A stretch of 64,000 nt of DNA from DATKMP01 sp963790045 (GTDB lineage: Bacteria > Bacteroidota > Ignavibacteria > UBA10030): positions 124,001 through 188,000 of the forward strand of contig CAWBMS010000011.1 in NCBI GenBank assembly GCA_963790045.1, read 5' to 3'. A program made the translations under genes and the position numbers. A model generated the notes under the pieces. The model saw only the letters and a program-made list of their open reading frames with translations. It did no database searches and was not told where the DNA came from. Positions 48,506 through 58,016 of the stretch are shown piece by piece. The number at the start of each line of letters is the position of its first letter. Positions within the stretch are counted from its first letter, which is position 1.

Positions 48506-49756
48506 TTATTGTAAAATTAATTTATCAACATCTCCGTAAACATCGTACGATGATGTAACAACCTTATCTCCGGCTTTTAATCCATTAAGAACTTCGAAAT
48601 AGTCCGGGTTTTGACGACCGAGACTGATCGGTCGTTTCAATGCTTCCGTGCCGGATGAATTCAATACAAACATCCATTGGCCGCCGGTTTTTTGATAGAA
48701 TGCTCCGTGCGGTACAACCAGCGCTTTTGCTGCTGCACTCAATTGCAATCGGATTTGAAGTGTTTGCCCGCGACGAATGCCATTGGGAATAGCTCCGTTG
48801 AATTCCATATCGACCTGAAATTTTCCACTGCTAACTTCGGAATACACTTTCTTCACTTCAAGGCTGTAACTATGCCCGTCGAGTTCCACGGACGCATGAA
48901 GCCCTTTTACGACTCGCGAAATATAATACTCATCAATATCTGCGCGAACTTTAAATCCATCGAGCGCATCGATCTGTCCGAGTTTATCGCCGGGATTTTT
49001 GGTCTGGCCTGTTTCTGCATTCAGCGATGTCAACTGCCCACTGATCGGAGCTTTGATGGTCAGGTTATCGATGTTTTCGCGGATCAGTTCTAAATTCTTT
49101 TGCAGCCGTTCGATGGATGCGGCGATTTGAGTGATCTGTGTTTGCTTCAAAAGAGAATCAGCAATATAATTTTTATAGGCCAGCGCTTGCTGCTCCCGTG
49201 CGAGATGATAATTATTTTCCGCTTGTTCATACTCCTGCTGGGAAATTAAATTTCGATCCCGCAAAACTTTTTGCCGATCGAAAATTTCTTTTGTATTGAT
49301 CAATGAATAATTCGCAGAGACGAGAACATTTTGAAGGTTATTGCTGTTCTGCTCTATTTGCAGTCGTGTGTTGCGGGCATCGTTGATATTCTGGTAGGCA
49401 TACGTTTCATTTTGAAACGTGCTCAACTGGAGATTGGCATTCGACAAGCGTAAAATTCTGTCGCCCTTTTTGAGAATGGCGCCTTCTTCGACATAGTTCT
49501 TTTCGACGGTGCCTCCAAGAATAGCATCGAGATAAAAAGTCGTGCGAGGCAAGACAGCTCCGGTAACCGGAACAAATTCCTGAAACTCTTTTTCTTCAAC
49601 CGTAGAGATGATCATCTTAGATGTTTCGACATTCAGTTTCGAACCTCTATCCAAAAGAATGAGAAGGAGGAGTAAAACAAAAGCAACGCTGCCGCCCGCC
49701 GCAAACCAGAAACGGGTTTGTTTATAAAATGGGTTTTTTTCTAATTGCTTATCCAA
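48506..49756 (-). CDS. HlyD/MacA-like periplasmic adaptor
   Basis: About 416 aa. A short cytoplasmic N terminus, one transmembrane helix (near residues 20-40), then a membrane-fusion protein: barrel-sandwich hybrid halves around 75-105 and 240-270 (with A-P-I-S-G-Q-L-T), a long alpha-hairpin between them (130-230) and a beta-barrel. I choose a TTG start at 49756, six bases after AGAGGA, because upstream residues read poorly; the alternative start is 49840. It links the inner-membrane pump to an outer-membrane channel, which is not encoded nearby. Confidence 0.85.
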   Translation of the reverse strand: MDKQLEKNPFYKQTRFWFAAGGSVAFVLLLLLILLDRGSKLNVETSKMIISTVEEKEFQEFVPVTGAVLPRTTFYLDAILGGTVEKNYVEEGAILKKGDRILRLSNANLQLSTFQNETYAYQNINDARNTRLQIEQNSNNLQNVLVSANYSLINTKEIFDRQKVLRDRNLISQQEYEQAENNYHLAREQQALAYKNYIADSLLKQTQITQIAASIERLQKNLELIRENIDNLTIKAPISGQLTSLNAETGQTKNPGDKLGQIDALDGFKVRADIDEYYISRVVKGLHASVELDGHSYSLEVKKVYSEVSSGKFQVDMEFNGAIPNGIRRGQTLQIRLQLSAAAKALVVPHGAFYQKTGGQWMFVLNSSGTEALKRPISLGRQNPDYFEVLNGLKAGDKVVTSSYDVYGDVDKLILQ

Positions 49757-49954
49757 TACATTCCTCTGTTCATAAAATATTGCGCAACGGTTTTGGAGAA
49801 TGCCAGTCTTCCGCCAAACAACCGGTGGACAAGTCGACACGTTCAGATCGCTTCATAATCACCTTCATTCTTAATCAATTGTTTTTTTAAGTTCCGGATA
49901 CTGCCTGAACTCTCTTTGGATAATTATGAAACCGTTTATCATACGATGAAAACA

Positions 49955-49969
49955 GCAAGAGGCGTACCA
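49955..49969 (-). promoter_or_regulatory. Sigma-54 promoter of the exporter operon
   Basis: Read on the - strand: TGGTACGCCTCTTGC. It matches the TGGCACG-N4-TTGC consensus at all fixed positions but one, with GG and GC 10 bases apart. It points to the adaptor gene, about 200 bases before its start. Confidence 0.85.
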
Positions 49970-50030
49970 TTTTAAATTTGATGAATTTGGAGAATATTTG
50001 CTTATCTCATCATTTATTTTCAAGTTAAAG

Positions 50031-50060
50031 TGTCCGATACCGGACGGTGGTGTCCGGTAA
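50031..50060. promoter_or_regulatory. Candidate enhancer site for the NtrC-like regulator
   Basis: Inverted repeat GTCCG-ATAC-CGGAC (50032-50045), followed by a further half-site GTGTCCGGTA. It lies 60-105 bases upstream of the sigma-54 promoter and about 90 bases before the regulator's own start, so it could serve both. Confidence 0.6.
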
Positions 50061-50145
50061 TGAACGGTAGAGATGAAGATATGTGCGTAATTCATTTCAG
50101 AAAAGCCGTTTCATACAGGAACAATTTTTGTTTATATAAAAGAGA

Positions 50146-51531
50146 TTGAAAACGCAAACAAACAAATCCGGAAGTATTTTAATCATCGACGATGACGAGG
50201 ATGTATTGTATTCAGCGCGGCTTTTGCTGAAGCAGTACGATTCTATCGTCCGCATCGAAAAAGATCCGCACCAGATTCCATCGCTGCTCAAGGAAAGCCA
50301 TTACGATGTTGTTTTGTTAGACATGAATTTTTCCGGCGACACGGCAAGCGGTGCGGAAGGATTCCACTGGTTGAAAAAAATATTAGAGATCGATCCTCCG
50401 GCCGTCGTGATTTTGTTCACGGCGTACGGAAGTATCGAAATGGCAGTGAAGGCAATCAAAGAAGGTGCAACGGATTTTGTTTTGAAGCCATGGCAAAATG
50501 AGAAATTGCTTGCAACACTCTCATCGGCAATGAAGCTCAGTACATCGAAGAAAGAAATCGAAGACCTTCGCTCCAAGCAAAAACAGTTGACTACCGATCT
50601 TGACAGCCAATTCCATGACATCATCAGCGCATCGAAAGAGATGGAGAAGGTTTTTTCTGCCATCCATAAAGTTGCAGCAACCGATGCCAACGTTCTTATC
50701 CTCGGAGAAAACGGAACAGGAAAAGAATTGATTGCGCGCGCCATTCATCGCCAATCGCAGAGACGGGATCAAATATTTTTAAGCGTCGATATGGGCGCAC
50801 TGACCGATTCGCTGTTTGAAAGCGAATTGTTCGGGTATGTGAAAGGTGCGTTCACCGATGCGAAGGAAGACCGGCCGGGCAGGTTTGAAATCGCATCGCA
50901 TGGAACATTGTTTTTAGATGAGATCGGAAATCTAAACCAAAATTTGCAGGTCAAACTTCTGACGGTTCTTCAGAATAGGAAGGTGACAAGAATCGGTTCC
51001 AATAATTCCAAACCCATCGATATCCGTCTTATCTGTGCAACGAACACACCGATCCATGATCTGAAATCCGAGCACCGGTTCCGGCAGGATTTATTATACC
51101 GCATCAATACGGTTGAAATACAACTGCCGCCGCTCAGGAAACGGACGGAAGATATTCCGCTGCTTGCAGGTCATTTTTTACAGATGTACTGTAAAAAGTA
51201 TAACAAGCATGACTTGACCTTGACCAAGACTGCCGAGCAACTGCTAAAAAGTAATCCATGGCCGGGCAATGTGCGGGAACTTCAGCATACACTCGAACGC
51301 GTGGTGATTATGAACGAATCCGGAACATTACAGGTGGATGATTTTCTGTTCCTCGCAAAGACAAGCGGAACTGACGAAGCATCGACAGATAGTTATAATT
51401 TAGACGACACAGAAAAAAAACTGATTATCAAAGCCATCAGCAAGAACAACGGCAATATGACGCAGGCGGCGAAGGAGTTAGGCCTTACGCGCGCTTCCTT
51501 ATACCGGCGATTAGAGAAATACGGATTATAA
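50146..51531 (+). CDS. NtrC-family sigma-54-dependent response regulator
   Basis: 461 aa: receiver domain (acidic D15-D17, phospho-acceptor Asp59 in V-V-L-L-D-M), AAA+ domain with Walker A G-E-N-G-T-G-K-E (about residue 187), sigma-54 contact loop G-A-F-T-D-A at about 234 (usual GAFTGA), arginine-rich sensor II, and a Fis-type helix-turn-helix at the end (A-A-K-E-L-G-L-T-R-A-S-L-Y-R-R). The start is a TTG with a weak upstream AAAGAGA. Divergent from the exporter operon, whose sigma-54 promoter it most likely activates. The sensor kinase starts 19 bases downstream. Confidence 0.93.
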   Translation: MKTQTNKSGSILIIDDDEDVLYSARLLLKQYDSIVRIEKDPHQIPSLLKESHYDVVLLDMNFSGDTASGAEGFHWLKKILEIDPPAVVILFTAYGSIEMAVKAIKEGATDFVLKPWQNEKLLATLSSAMKLSTSKKEIEDLRSKQKQLTTDLDSQFHDIISASKEMEKVFSAIHKVAATDANVLILGENGTGKELIARAIHRQSQRRDQIFLSVDMGALTDSLFESELFGYVKGAFTDAKEDRPGRFEIASHGTLFLDEIGNLNQNLQVKLLTVLQNRKVTRIGSNNSKPIDIRLICATNTPIHDLKSEHRFRQDLLYRINTVEIQLPPLRKRTEDIPLLAGHFLQMYCKKYNKHDLTLTKTAEQLLKSNPWPGNVRELQHTLERVVIMNESGTLQVDDFLFLAKTSGTDEASTDSYNLDDTEKKLIIKAISKNNGNMTQAAKELGLTRASLYRRLEKYGL

Positions 51532-51550
51532 CAGGAACGAGCAATTCGAT

Positions 51551-52906
51551 ATGATCCTCAAACGGTTTAGCATCGGCGTATTAGCAAGAACCATCCTTTT
51601 GTGCATAACGACATTTTCCTTTTTTTATCTGCTCATGCAAACATCGTTTGTCGCTACACCGTTTATTGTTGCCGTACTGATCCTTATTCAAATTTATTCC
51701 ATCGTAAAGTACTGTACAGCGCACCAACCAGGAGATAACACGATTCTTTGAGTCGATCAAGTACCGGAGACTTTTCACAGAACTTTAACGTTGGCGTCAA
51801 AGGTTCATCGTTTGATGAATTGCATCGCGCTTTTTCCGGGGTGATCGATGAATTCCGTAAAGCACGTGCGGAGAAGGAAGAGCAATACCGGTATCTGCAA
51901 ATCGTTGTTCAACATGTCGGCATTGGATTGATTGCTTTTACGCAGGATGGAACCGTTGAACTGTTGAATGCCGCAGCAAAGAAATTATTGAATGTCAATA
52001 CACTCCGTTCTATCAACGACCTTGCAACTATCGATCCTTTGTTTGTCGCGGCATTGAAAAACGTTTCATCCGGCGATAAACAGCTTGTAACAATCAGCGT
52101 CGATGGGGAAGCGATGCAGCTATCTATTTACGCGACAGAGTTCAAACTGCGGGATAATCGCTATACGCTCGTTTCTCTTACGAACATTCAGACCGAACTG
52201 GAAGAGCGCGAAATGGAAGCGTGGCATAATTTAATCCGCGTGCTGACGCATGAAAATCATGAATTCCCTGACGCCGATCTCTTCGCTTGCCTCGACAGCC
52301 CACGAGATCCTTACAACGATTCCTCATGATAAGCAGGACGATCCGTTGTTTCATGAAACGATAGAAGATGTTACTCAAGCCCTTGCGACGATCAAGTCCC
52401 GGAGTTTTGGATTATTCAATTTTGTGGAGTCGTACAGGGAATTGATGCATGTTCCACAACCAAATTTTAGCATTGTTCCGTTTCGGGAAATGTTTGCTCA
52501 TGTTGTACCATTGATGCAGTCAAAGTTTCAAGAAAAAGGAATTACGTTTATAGCCCGTATCGAGCCGGAGACGCTGGAAGCAACTGCCGATATGAATTTG
52601 ATAGAACAGGTGCTCATCAATCTTCTGCAAAATGCATTAGAGTGGGCAGAACAAAATGCGGGCGCAACGGTATCGCTGATTGCCGGAATGGGAACGCATG
52701 GGCGACCAACGATTCAGGTTATCGATAATGGGCCGGGCATACCGCCCGATCGACTGCAAAAAATCTTTATTCCCTTTTATTCAACCAAGCCCAAGGGATC
52801 GGGTGTGGGTCTGAGTCTATCACGACAGATTATGCATCTTCATCATGGTTCTCTGACAGTTATATCAGAGCAGAGGAACGGCACAATCTTTACGCTGAAG
52901 TTTTAA
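51551..52906 (+). CDS. Sensor histidine kinase, three frameshifts
   Basis: Partner of the NtrC-like regulator. Two N-terminal transmembrane helices (about 10-30 and 33-52), a PAS-like region near G-L-I-A-F-T-Q-D-G, H-box L-T-H-E-I-M-N-S-L-T-P-I, N-box N-L-L-Q-N-A-L-E-W-A, and G-box D-N-G-P-G-I-P with G-S-G-V-G-L-S-L. Three extra bases break it: AA 51737-51738, GG 51766-51767 and AAAA 52253-52256. Repaired, the juncture reads F-F-E-S-I-K-Y-R-D-F-S-Q-N-F, the conserved stretch of this kinase group. About 450 aa when corrected. Confidence 0.87.
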
Positions 52907-53069
52907 CGATAGAATGAGAACGGGGTTCATTTTCGTTTTAGAGCATTACAGAATTTAACATAAACAGCCGCTATCCGAACAGGATAGCGACTGTCGTGAT
53001 TTAACCTCTCTTCGGTACTGCCTTCAATCATCCATGCTGCAATGAAGAGTAGGCGAAATTACACCGCAA

Positions 53070-53206
53070 GTATAGACCAAGTATGATACAATGCCAATAA
53101 CCAATCCGGGACGGCAATGTATATGACGAGTATGGAATTGGTATAAAAACGGTATGCAAGTGGTATGGTTGAGGTATGAAATGAGTATAAAACAGGTATG
53201 AGAAAC
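53070..53206. repeat. 11-bp-period degenerate tandem array (GTAT core)
   Basis: GTAT starts at 53119, 53130, 53141, 53152, 53163, 53174, 53185 and 53196, exactly 11 bases apart. Two further GTAT cores at 53070 and 53081 are also 11 apart, but 38 bases before the main block. The base after the core is G or A; the remaining bases vary. Same period as the CGAGA array at 22618, but a different core. Confidence 0.88.
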
Positions 53207-53573
53207 ATAGATTCCCTCTATGGAGATTGTGCCGGAGCCAACAGGATGTGACGGGATTTATAGCCGATGTGTATAGAAAAAACTTAATTATGGACATCAT
53301 ACATATCAAACTCATAGGGATTTGCAGTTTTGCCATCAACGGTGCATGGCAAAATTGGCGAGTCTGATGAGTTTTATTATGTGGAAGAAGACTGAATGCA
53401 GAAAATGGAATGAAGAATTGGGACAACTGCTCGACAAAAAAAAATGACAAATTTGTAAAGGAAAAATCCTGAACAAGAGAAATTGGAATAAATTTAAGAA
53501 TGTATACAGCATTCTTTGAAGATGTTTGTTCTTTTCACTTGAAACCCCGATTACATCGGGACAGGAAAAAGAA

Positions 53574-53619
53574 CCCCGCCAATCACGAAGTGATGCCTTC
53601 GGCAAAAGATGGCGGGCAA
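53574..53619 (-). repeat. 46-nt multi-hairpin element, copy B (inverted)
   Basis: Perfect reverse complement of 23330-23375 over all 46 bases. It lies about 45 bases past the GH5 stop. Confidence 0.93.
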
Positions 53620-53664
53620 GTCATTCCACACAATGACTCGTTAAAATAGTTTTTCAGATGGTTC

Positions 53665-55137
53665 TTATTGTTTGTTCCCTGATAAAATATCTTCCAAGCG
53701 CTGACGTTTGACATAGTTCTCAAAGCGAAACGATTGTGCAAGCGCGATCACTTGTTCATCGGAAAGATTGCTAAAGAGATTGCAATATTCCGGTTCAAGT
53801 GCTTCTGCAAACAGAATATGTCTCACCGCGACATTGATCTGTGTCTGCATTCCTGATGGATATGGATTATAAGCCGGAAATTCATTTTTCATCAATGCTT
53901 CAATCGGCGCCATCACCGGTCGAATATTTTTATCGGTTGCGCCCCACCGATCGGCACCGAGGGAATCTTTTTTTGCAAGGAAGGAAGAAATTAATTGCAT
54001 GTAAGGTGTCGTTTTCTTCTGAGATAAGACCGCCTGCAACCCAAGGTCTTTATAAAGCCAGATGCACCAGCTCACGTTATATTTTTTATAGTATGCTAAT
54101 TGGTCTTTTAAAATCTGAAAGCGCATTTGGTCTTTTGCCGAATCGCCGGTATACACTGGACCGAATTCCCCGACCCAGATGGGAATATGATGCGCAAACA
54201 TAAACTCACTCTTTTTCAAAAACTCATGCTCCAAGGTGTCTTTATCAAAATATCTGCCGTTAGTGATTCCCGGGTAATCGCCGCCTTGCACTAATCCTGA
54301 TTGTGCATAATCATGATTGGTATACACGACATTGTTCCAGATTTCGGTGAACATATCGAATTTTGTCGCATAGGTGTTTCCTTCAAGGAATAAAATATGC
54401 CGCGAATCGATTTTACGAACTGCATCGCGAAGGCGTTTGAAATACGGAAAGATCATGGCGCCGGATGGATCGGCCGGCTCATTCATTAAATCATATCCTG
54501 CAATCCACGGCTGATTTTTGTATCGCTTAGCAATTGCTTCCCACAGAACAACGCCGCGATCCTGAAAGTCTTTATGTTTCCAGAACAATGCTTTATGTGT
54601 CGGATTATCACTGTGCCATTGCTGGTTTTGAAATCCTGGGAATGCATGCAAATCGATAATCGTGTAGATATGGTGTTTCGCGCATAGGTTGATGACATTG
54701 TCGAGATAGGTAAATGCTTCCTGCTTTATAACACGGGGATTCATATCGTCTTCAAAGAGATGATAATTGATCGGAATGCGGATTAAATTCAATCCGAGAT
54801 GTTGGATGTATTCGGCATCTGCTTCGGTAAAATAACTTTTATAAAAAGTGTCGAAGAACAAATTATATTTTTCTTTTCCAAGAACATGAAGGAGTCCTTC
54901 TCGGATTGCTTCTTCATTACCCGAATACCCGTCGATAAAATTTTCCATGTGGAGCATACCGCCCAGACCGAAGCCGCGTAAGCAGACGGTGTCGCCTTTG
55001 GCATCGACGATTTGGTCTCCGTTCACATGTAACCAATGATCATAATCCGGCGTTTGAGAACGTCTGTTGCCGGAAATTCCCAAAGCGGAATTTGTCAAGA
55101 TGAAAACGAAAGTAAAAAATATCGATAAAGATTTCAT
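53665..55137 (-). CDS. Secreted glycoside hydrolase family 5 (cellulase-like)
   Basis: 490 aa with a signal peptide (about 20 residues). TIM barrel of GH5: the conserved Arg is in L-I-R-I-P-I-N-Y, the acid/base is Glu220 in L-M-N-E-P-A-D, and the nucleophile is the Glu near 324 in W-V-G-E-F-G-P-V-Y. D-L-H-A-F-P-G-F-Q is also typical. It acts on beta-glucan, mannan or related chains; the subfamily cannot be set by eye. The C-terminal 80 residues are helical without a known domain. Divergent from the unknown secreted protein. Confidence 0.87.
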   Translation of the reverse strand: MKSLSIFFTFVFILTNSALGISGNRRSQTPDYDHWLHVNGDQIVDAKGDTVCLRGFGLGGMLHMENFIDGYSGNEEAIREGLLHVLGKEKYNLFFDTFYKSYFTEADAEYIQHLGLNLIRIPINYHLFEDDMNPRVIKQEAFTYLDNVINLCAKHHIYTIIDLHAFPGFQNQQWHSDNPTHKALFWKHKDFQDRGVVLWEAIAKRYKNQPWIAGYDLMNEPADPSGAMIFPYFKRLRDAVRKIDSRHILFLEGNTYATKFDMFTEIWNNVVYTNHDYAQSGLVQGGDYPGITNGRYFDKDTLEHEFLKKSEFMFAHHIPIWVGEFGPVYTGDSAKDQMRFQILKDQLAYYKKYNVSWCIWLYKDLGLQAVLSQKKTTPYMQLISSFLAKKDSLGADRWGATDKNIRPVMAPIEALMKNEFPAYNPYPSGMQTQINVAVRHILFAEALEPEYCNLFSNLSDEQVIALAQSFRFENYVKRQRLEDILSGNKQ

Positions 55138-55295
55138 AAGGCAGCTCCATAAAAGTAAAATGAGACAGCCGTAAGATAGAAAATTTTTTTTGTGTATTAC
55201 AGTGGTTGATTTTCGTTGAATCCTGATGTATTATGCTGGCACAAAAATCAGAGGGCAGGCAAAACGTTGTTATAATATTTTTAGGAATAAATCCC

Positions 55296-57523
55296 ATGTC
55301 TGGAAAATATATTCTCCTCAGCTTCGCACTTCTTATTTCAATAACATACGCACAGCAGAACGAACGCATCGAATTAGGAAAATTACAATCAGGTGCGACC
55401 ATATTCTTTGTTCGTACTGCCAATAATGAATGGGGAGTCGAAATCTCCGGCAGCGCTGCGCCTCGGTTGGTTCAGCCGCACCCGGTGGTTCTGAACATTT
55501 ATCAACCGGACAAAGAGATTCAAGAAATTTTATCCGGATATAAAACGATTCAACAAACTTCATCGCAAATAGATGCACGCGCAGAAATTGTATTGAACAA
55601 TATTTCATTTCGAGTGAAAGACCGCTGGAGTTTGGATGGTGCAGTTATTTCGATTCAAAGAACCGTGGACGTTGTCGGAAATGCACCGGGAGGATTTAAT
55701 TCCTCATTGGCATTGACTGTCGATTCATCCTGTCAATGGGCCGATGTCAATATTCTTGTTCCCGGCGCTTTGTACGGCGATCCGACATATAATGGAGAAC
55801 GGTCTGCAGGCGGAACGATGAATTATACAGCGCACAGGATTTTCATGCGCGAAGATATGCTTCCTGCGCCGATGTTCGCACTTTCGTTCAACACAGGCGC
55901 TTCGGTTTCGATCCTCGATCCGTCGCCGCGCGGAGAAACGACAGTCGAAGAAACAAGAATAAAGAAGGATATTCTTGATCGATGCGCGGTATCAATTCGG
56001 TGCGATGAAACTATGGCAAACGGAAACCCATCCCATCAACATCGGTTTCGAGTTCCCCGGTACGATGAATATGTTAGGATTCGGTCCATCTGCAACTGTA
56101 AAACCGAGATGGATTCGGCGTTATCATCCGATCACGGACGGTTTCTCTCAGCAGTATGAAGTACGGTTTAGGTTTGGTGCGAATGAAAACTTTCGTGATG
56201 TCACGAAAAATTCATGGCGATGGGCGTGGAATACACTGAAACCGAAAGTAACTCCCATCGATGTTGAAATGGTTCGCCGGGTTCTTGCCGATCATTTAGA
56301 ATCTCAGGCAGCAACCGTCAACGGGCGAACAGGTATTCCGTTTGCCGTTGCCGTCACCGATACAAATAAACCTCAATGGAACTGGACGATGTCCGGTATG
56401 GGATTCGTCAGCAAGAACATCGAATGCGCAGATCAATTGCTGCGCGAAGGAGATCGTGATAAAACAGAACGCGGGAGCAAAATGCGTGAGACAGGATTGT
56501 CGATCATTCATTCGATGATCACCGCGTTATCGGATGTTCCGCTGCAAGCAACAGGATACGATCTTTCTACCGGAAAACCATGGGTCGGCGAACATCAGGA
56601 ATGGCTGGCGCCGTGGCTGCGGAATGCAACGGAAGATATGCGCGTGCTGATGCGCGCGTACCGGCGAGAACGATTGCATGGAGTTCAGCATCCCGATTGG
56701 TTCAATTGGGTAAAAAAATATATCGATTGGCTGATCTTGCAGCAGCGGGATGACGGATCATTCCCGCGCCGGTGGAAAGCTGGTACGAATGAAATTGCCG
56801 AACCCACCGGAACGGTGAGCTACAGTCCCGTGCCGCTTCTCGTTATGATGTCGGAAGAAACTGGAAATCCCAAATATCAGCAATCAGCGATTCGCGCAGC
56901 GGAATATATCTGGGAAAATTTTGGATCGCGTGGACTCTTTGTCGGCGGTGCAAGCGATAATCCGAATATCACCGACAAAGAAGCAGGAATGCTGAGTATG
57001 GAAGCGTTCTTGAGTCTTTATGAATCGACGAAAGAATTGAAATGGCTTGAGTATGCAAAGACAGCAGCGAATTATGCTGAGAGCTGGATCTGGATCTGGA
57101 ATGTACCGATGCCGGTCGATGCCGATGATGCGCAGCTGCACTGGAAAAAAGGCGTGCCGACAATCGGACTTCAGGGAATTTCAGCGCTTGGTGCCGGCGG
57201 CGCCGATGAATATTTGGATTGGGCGACCTCATCGTATGCAAAAATGTATAAGTACACCGGCGATGCGCATTATCTCGATGTTGCGCGCGTACTATTGCAC
57301 GACACAAAATCGATGGTGGCGCTTCCCGGCCGGCAGTACCGATATGAGAGGCACCGGATGGCAGCAGGAAAATTTCCGCCTTGGACCCGGAGGCCCGGGC
57401 CGCGGCGTCGGCGGGCACAGATTTTGGCTCCCGTGGGTTTCGGCAAACCATTTATACAGTATAAACGGATTGGAAGAATTCGATCAAGAGTTATTTAAGG
57501 AATTAGCAAAGAGGATTGAGTAA
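55296..57523 (+). CDS. Secreted protein, probable (alpha/alpha)6-barrel hydrolase, two frameshifts
   Basis: About 742 aa once an extra T at 55975-55976 and an extra C at 57339-57340 are removed. Signal peptide of 20 residues (cleavage near T-Y-A-Q), an N-terminal beta-rich region to about 330, then helical repeats with aromatic-rich motifs (W-L-A-P-W-L-R-N-A-T, D-G-S-F-P-R-R-W, L-H-D-T-K and, after repair, G-T-G-W-Q-Q-E-N-F...H-R-F-W-L-P-W). The helical half resembles six-hairpin glycosidases, but I do not recognise the family and no catalytic pair is certain. It is placed in the polysaccharide locus by position and secretion. Confidence 0.6.
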
Positions 57524-57563
57524 AAAGCCATCCATAATATTTCTTATGGATGGCTTTCCTTTT
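57524..57563 (+). terminator. Intrinsic terminator
   Basis: Stem AAAGCCATCCATAA / TTATGGATGGCTTT (14 bp, 6-base loop) with a following T-rich stretch, immediately after the stop. Confidence 0.92.
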
Positions 57564-57601
57564 AAGCGAACAGATAGTTCTTTGGGGAACACATTAATTT
57601 G

Positions 57602-58006
57602 TTACGTGCGATAGTTTCTTTTTATCCACCATCCAATACCTGCGCCCGTAAATGCAGAAACAAAACCCAATATCGAACTTTCCATTAATACATAGAAATT
57701 AAATAAATATTCCGGCACGATGATAAACGAAGGAAAGAATATTCTTAATACAACGATGTATAATATTGCGGCAATGCCGCATTCGATGGAAATTAATTTT
57801 TGTGAACGGATTCCAAGAAATAATGAAATCAAAAGCAGAAAGAAGTTCACGATGATAGATTTTATCCAGAACTTTTCGCCCAAAATACTACTAAAGGGAA
57901 GAAAGTATTCAAGAAAAATATGGTAAAGGATAAAAAAACATATCGCAACAATTATCCAGCGCCATTGAGGAACGTAGAAATATTTGGAAGCAATAATATT
58001 GTTCAT
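57602..58006 (-). CDS. Small integral membrane protein
   Basis: 134 aa with about four hydrophobic helices and a short basic tail. The start at 58006 is chosen because it has AGGATAAAAATT upstream and removes the overlap with the preceding gene. Last gene of the ECF sigma operon. No family recognised. Confidence 0.55.
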   Translation of the reverse strand: MNNIIASKYFYVPQWRWIIVAICFFILYHIFLEYFLPFSSILGEKFWIKSIIVNFFLLLISLFLGIRSQKLISIECGIAAILYIVVLRIFFPSFIIVPEYLFNFYVLMESSILGFVSAFTGAGIGWWIKRNYRT

Positions 58007-58016
58007 AATTTTTATC

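Larger units (their letters stand above)
52907..53664. other. Intergenic holding hairpins and repeats
   Basis: No gene. Contents: a hairpin ACAG-n2-GCTATCC / GGATAGC-n2-CTGT (52964-52994), the second 11-bp array (53070-53206), a C-C-C-G-A-T / A-T-C-G-G-G inverted repeat near 53546-53560, and the inverted copy of the 46-nt element. Confidence 0.6.
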
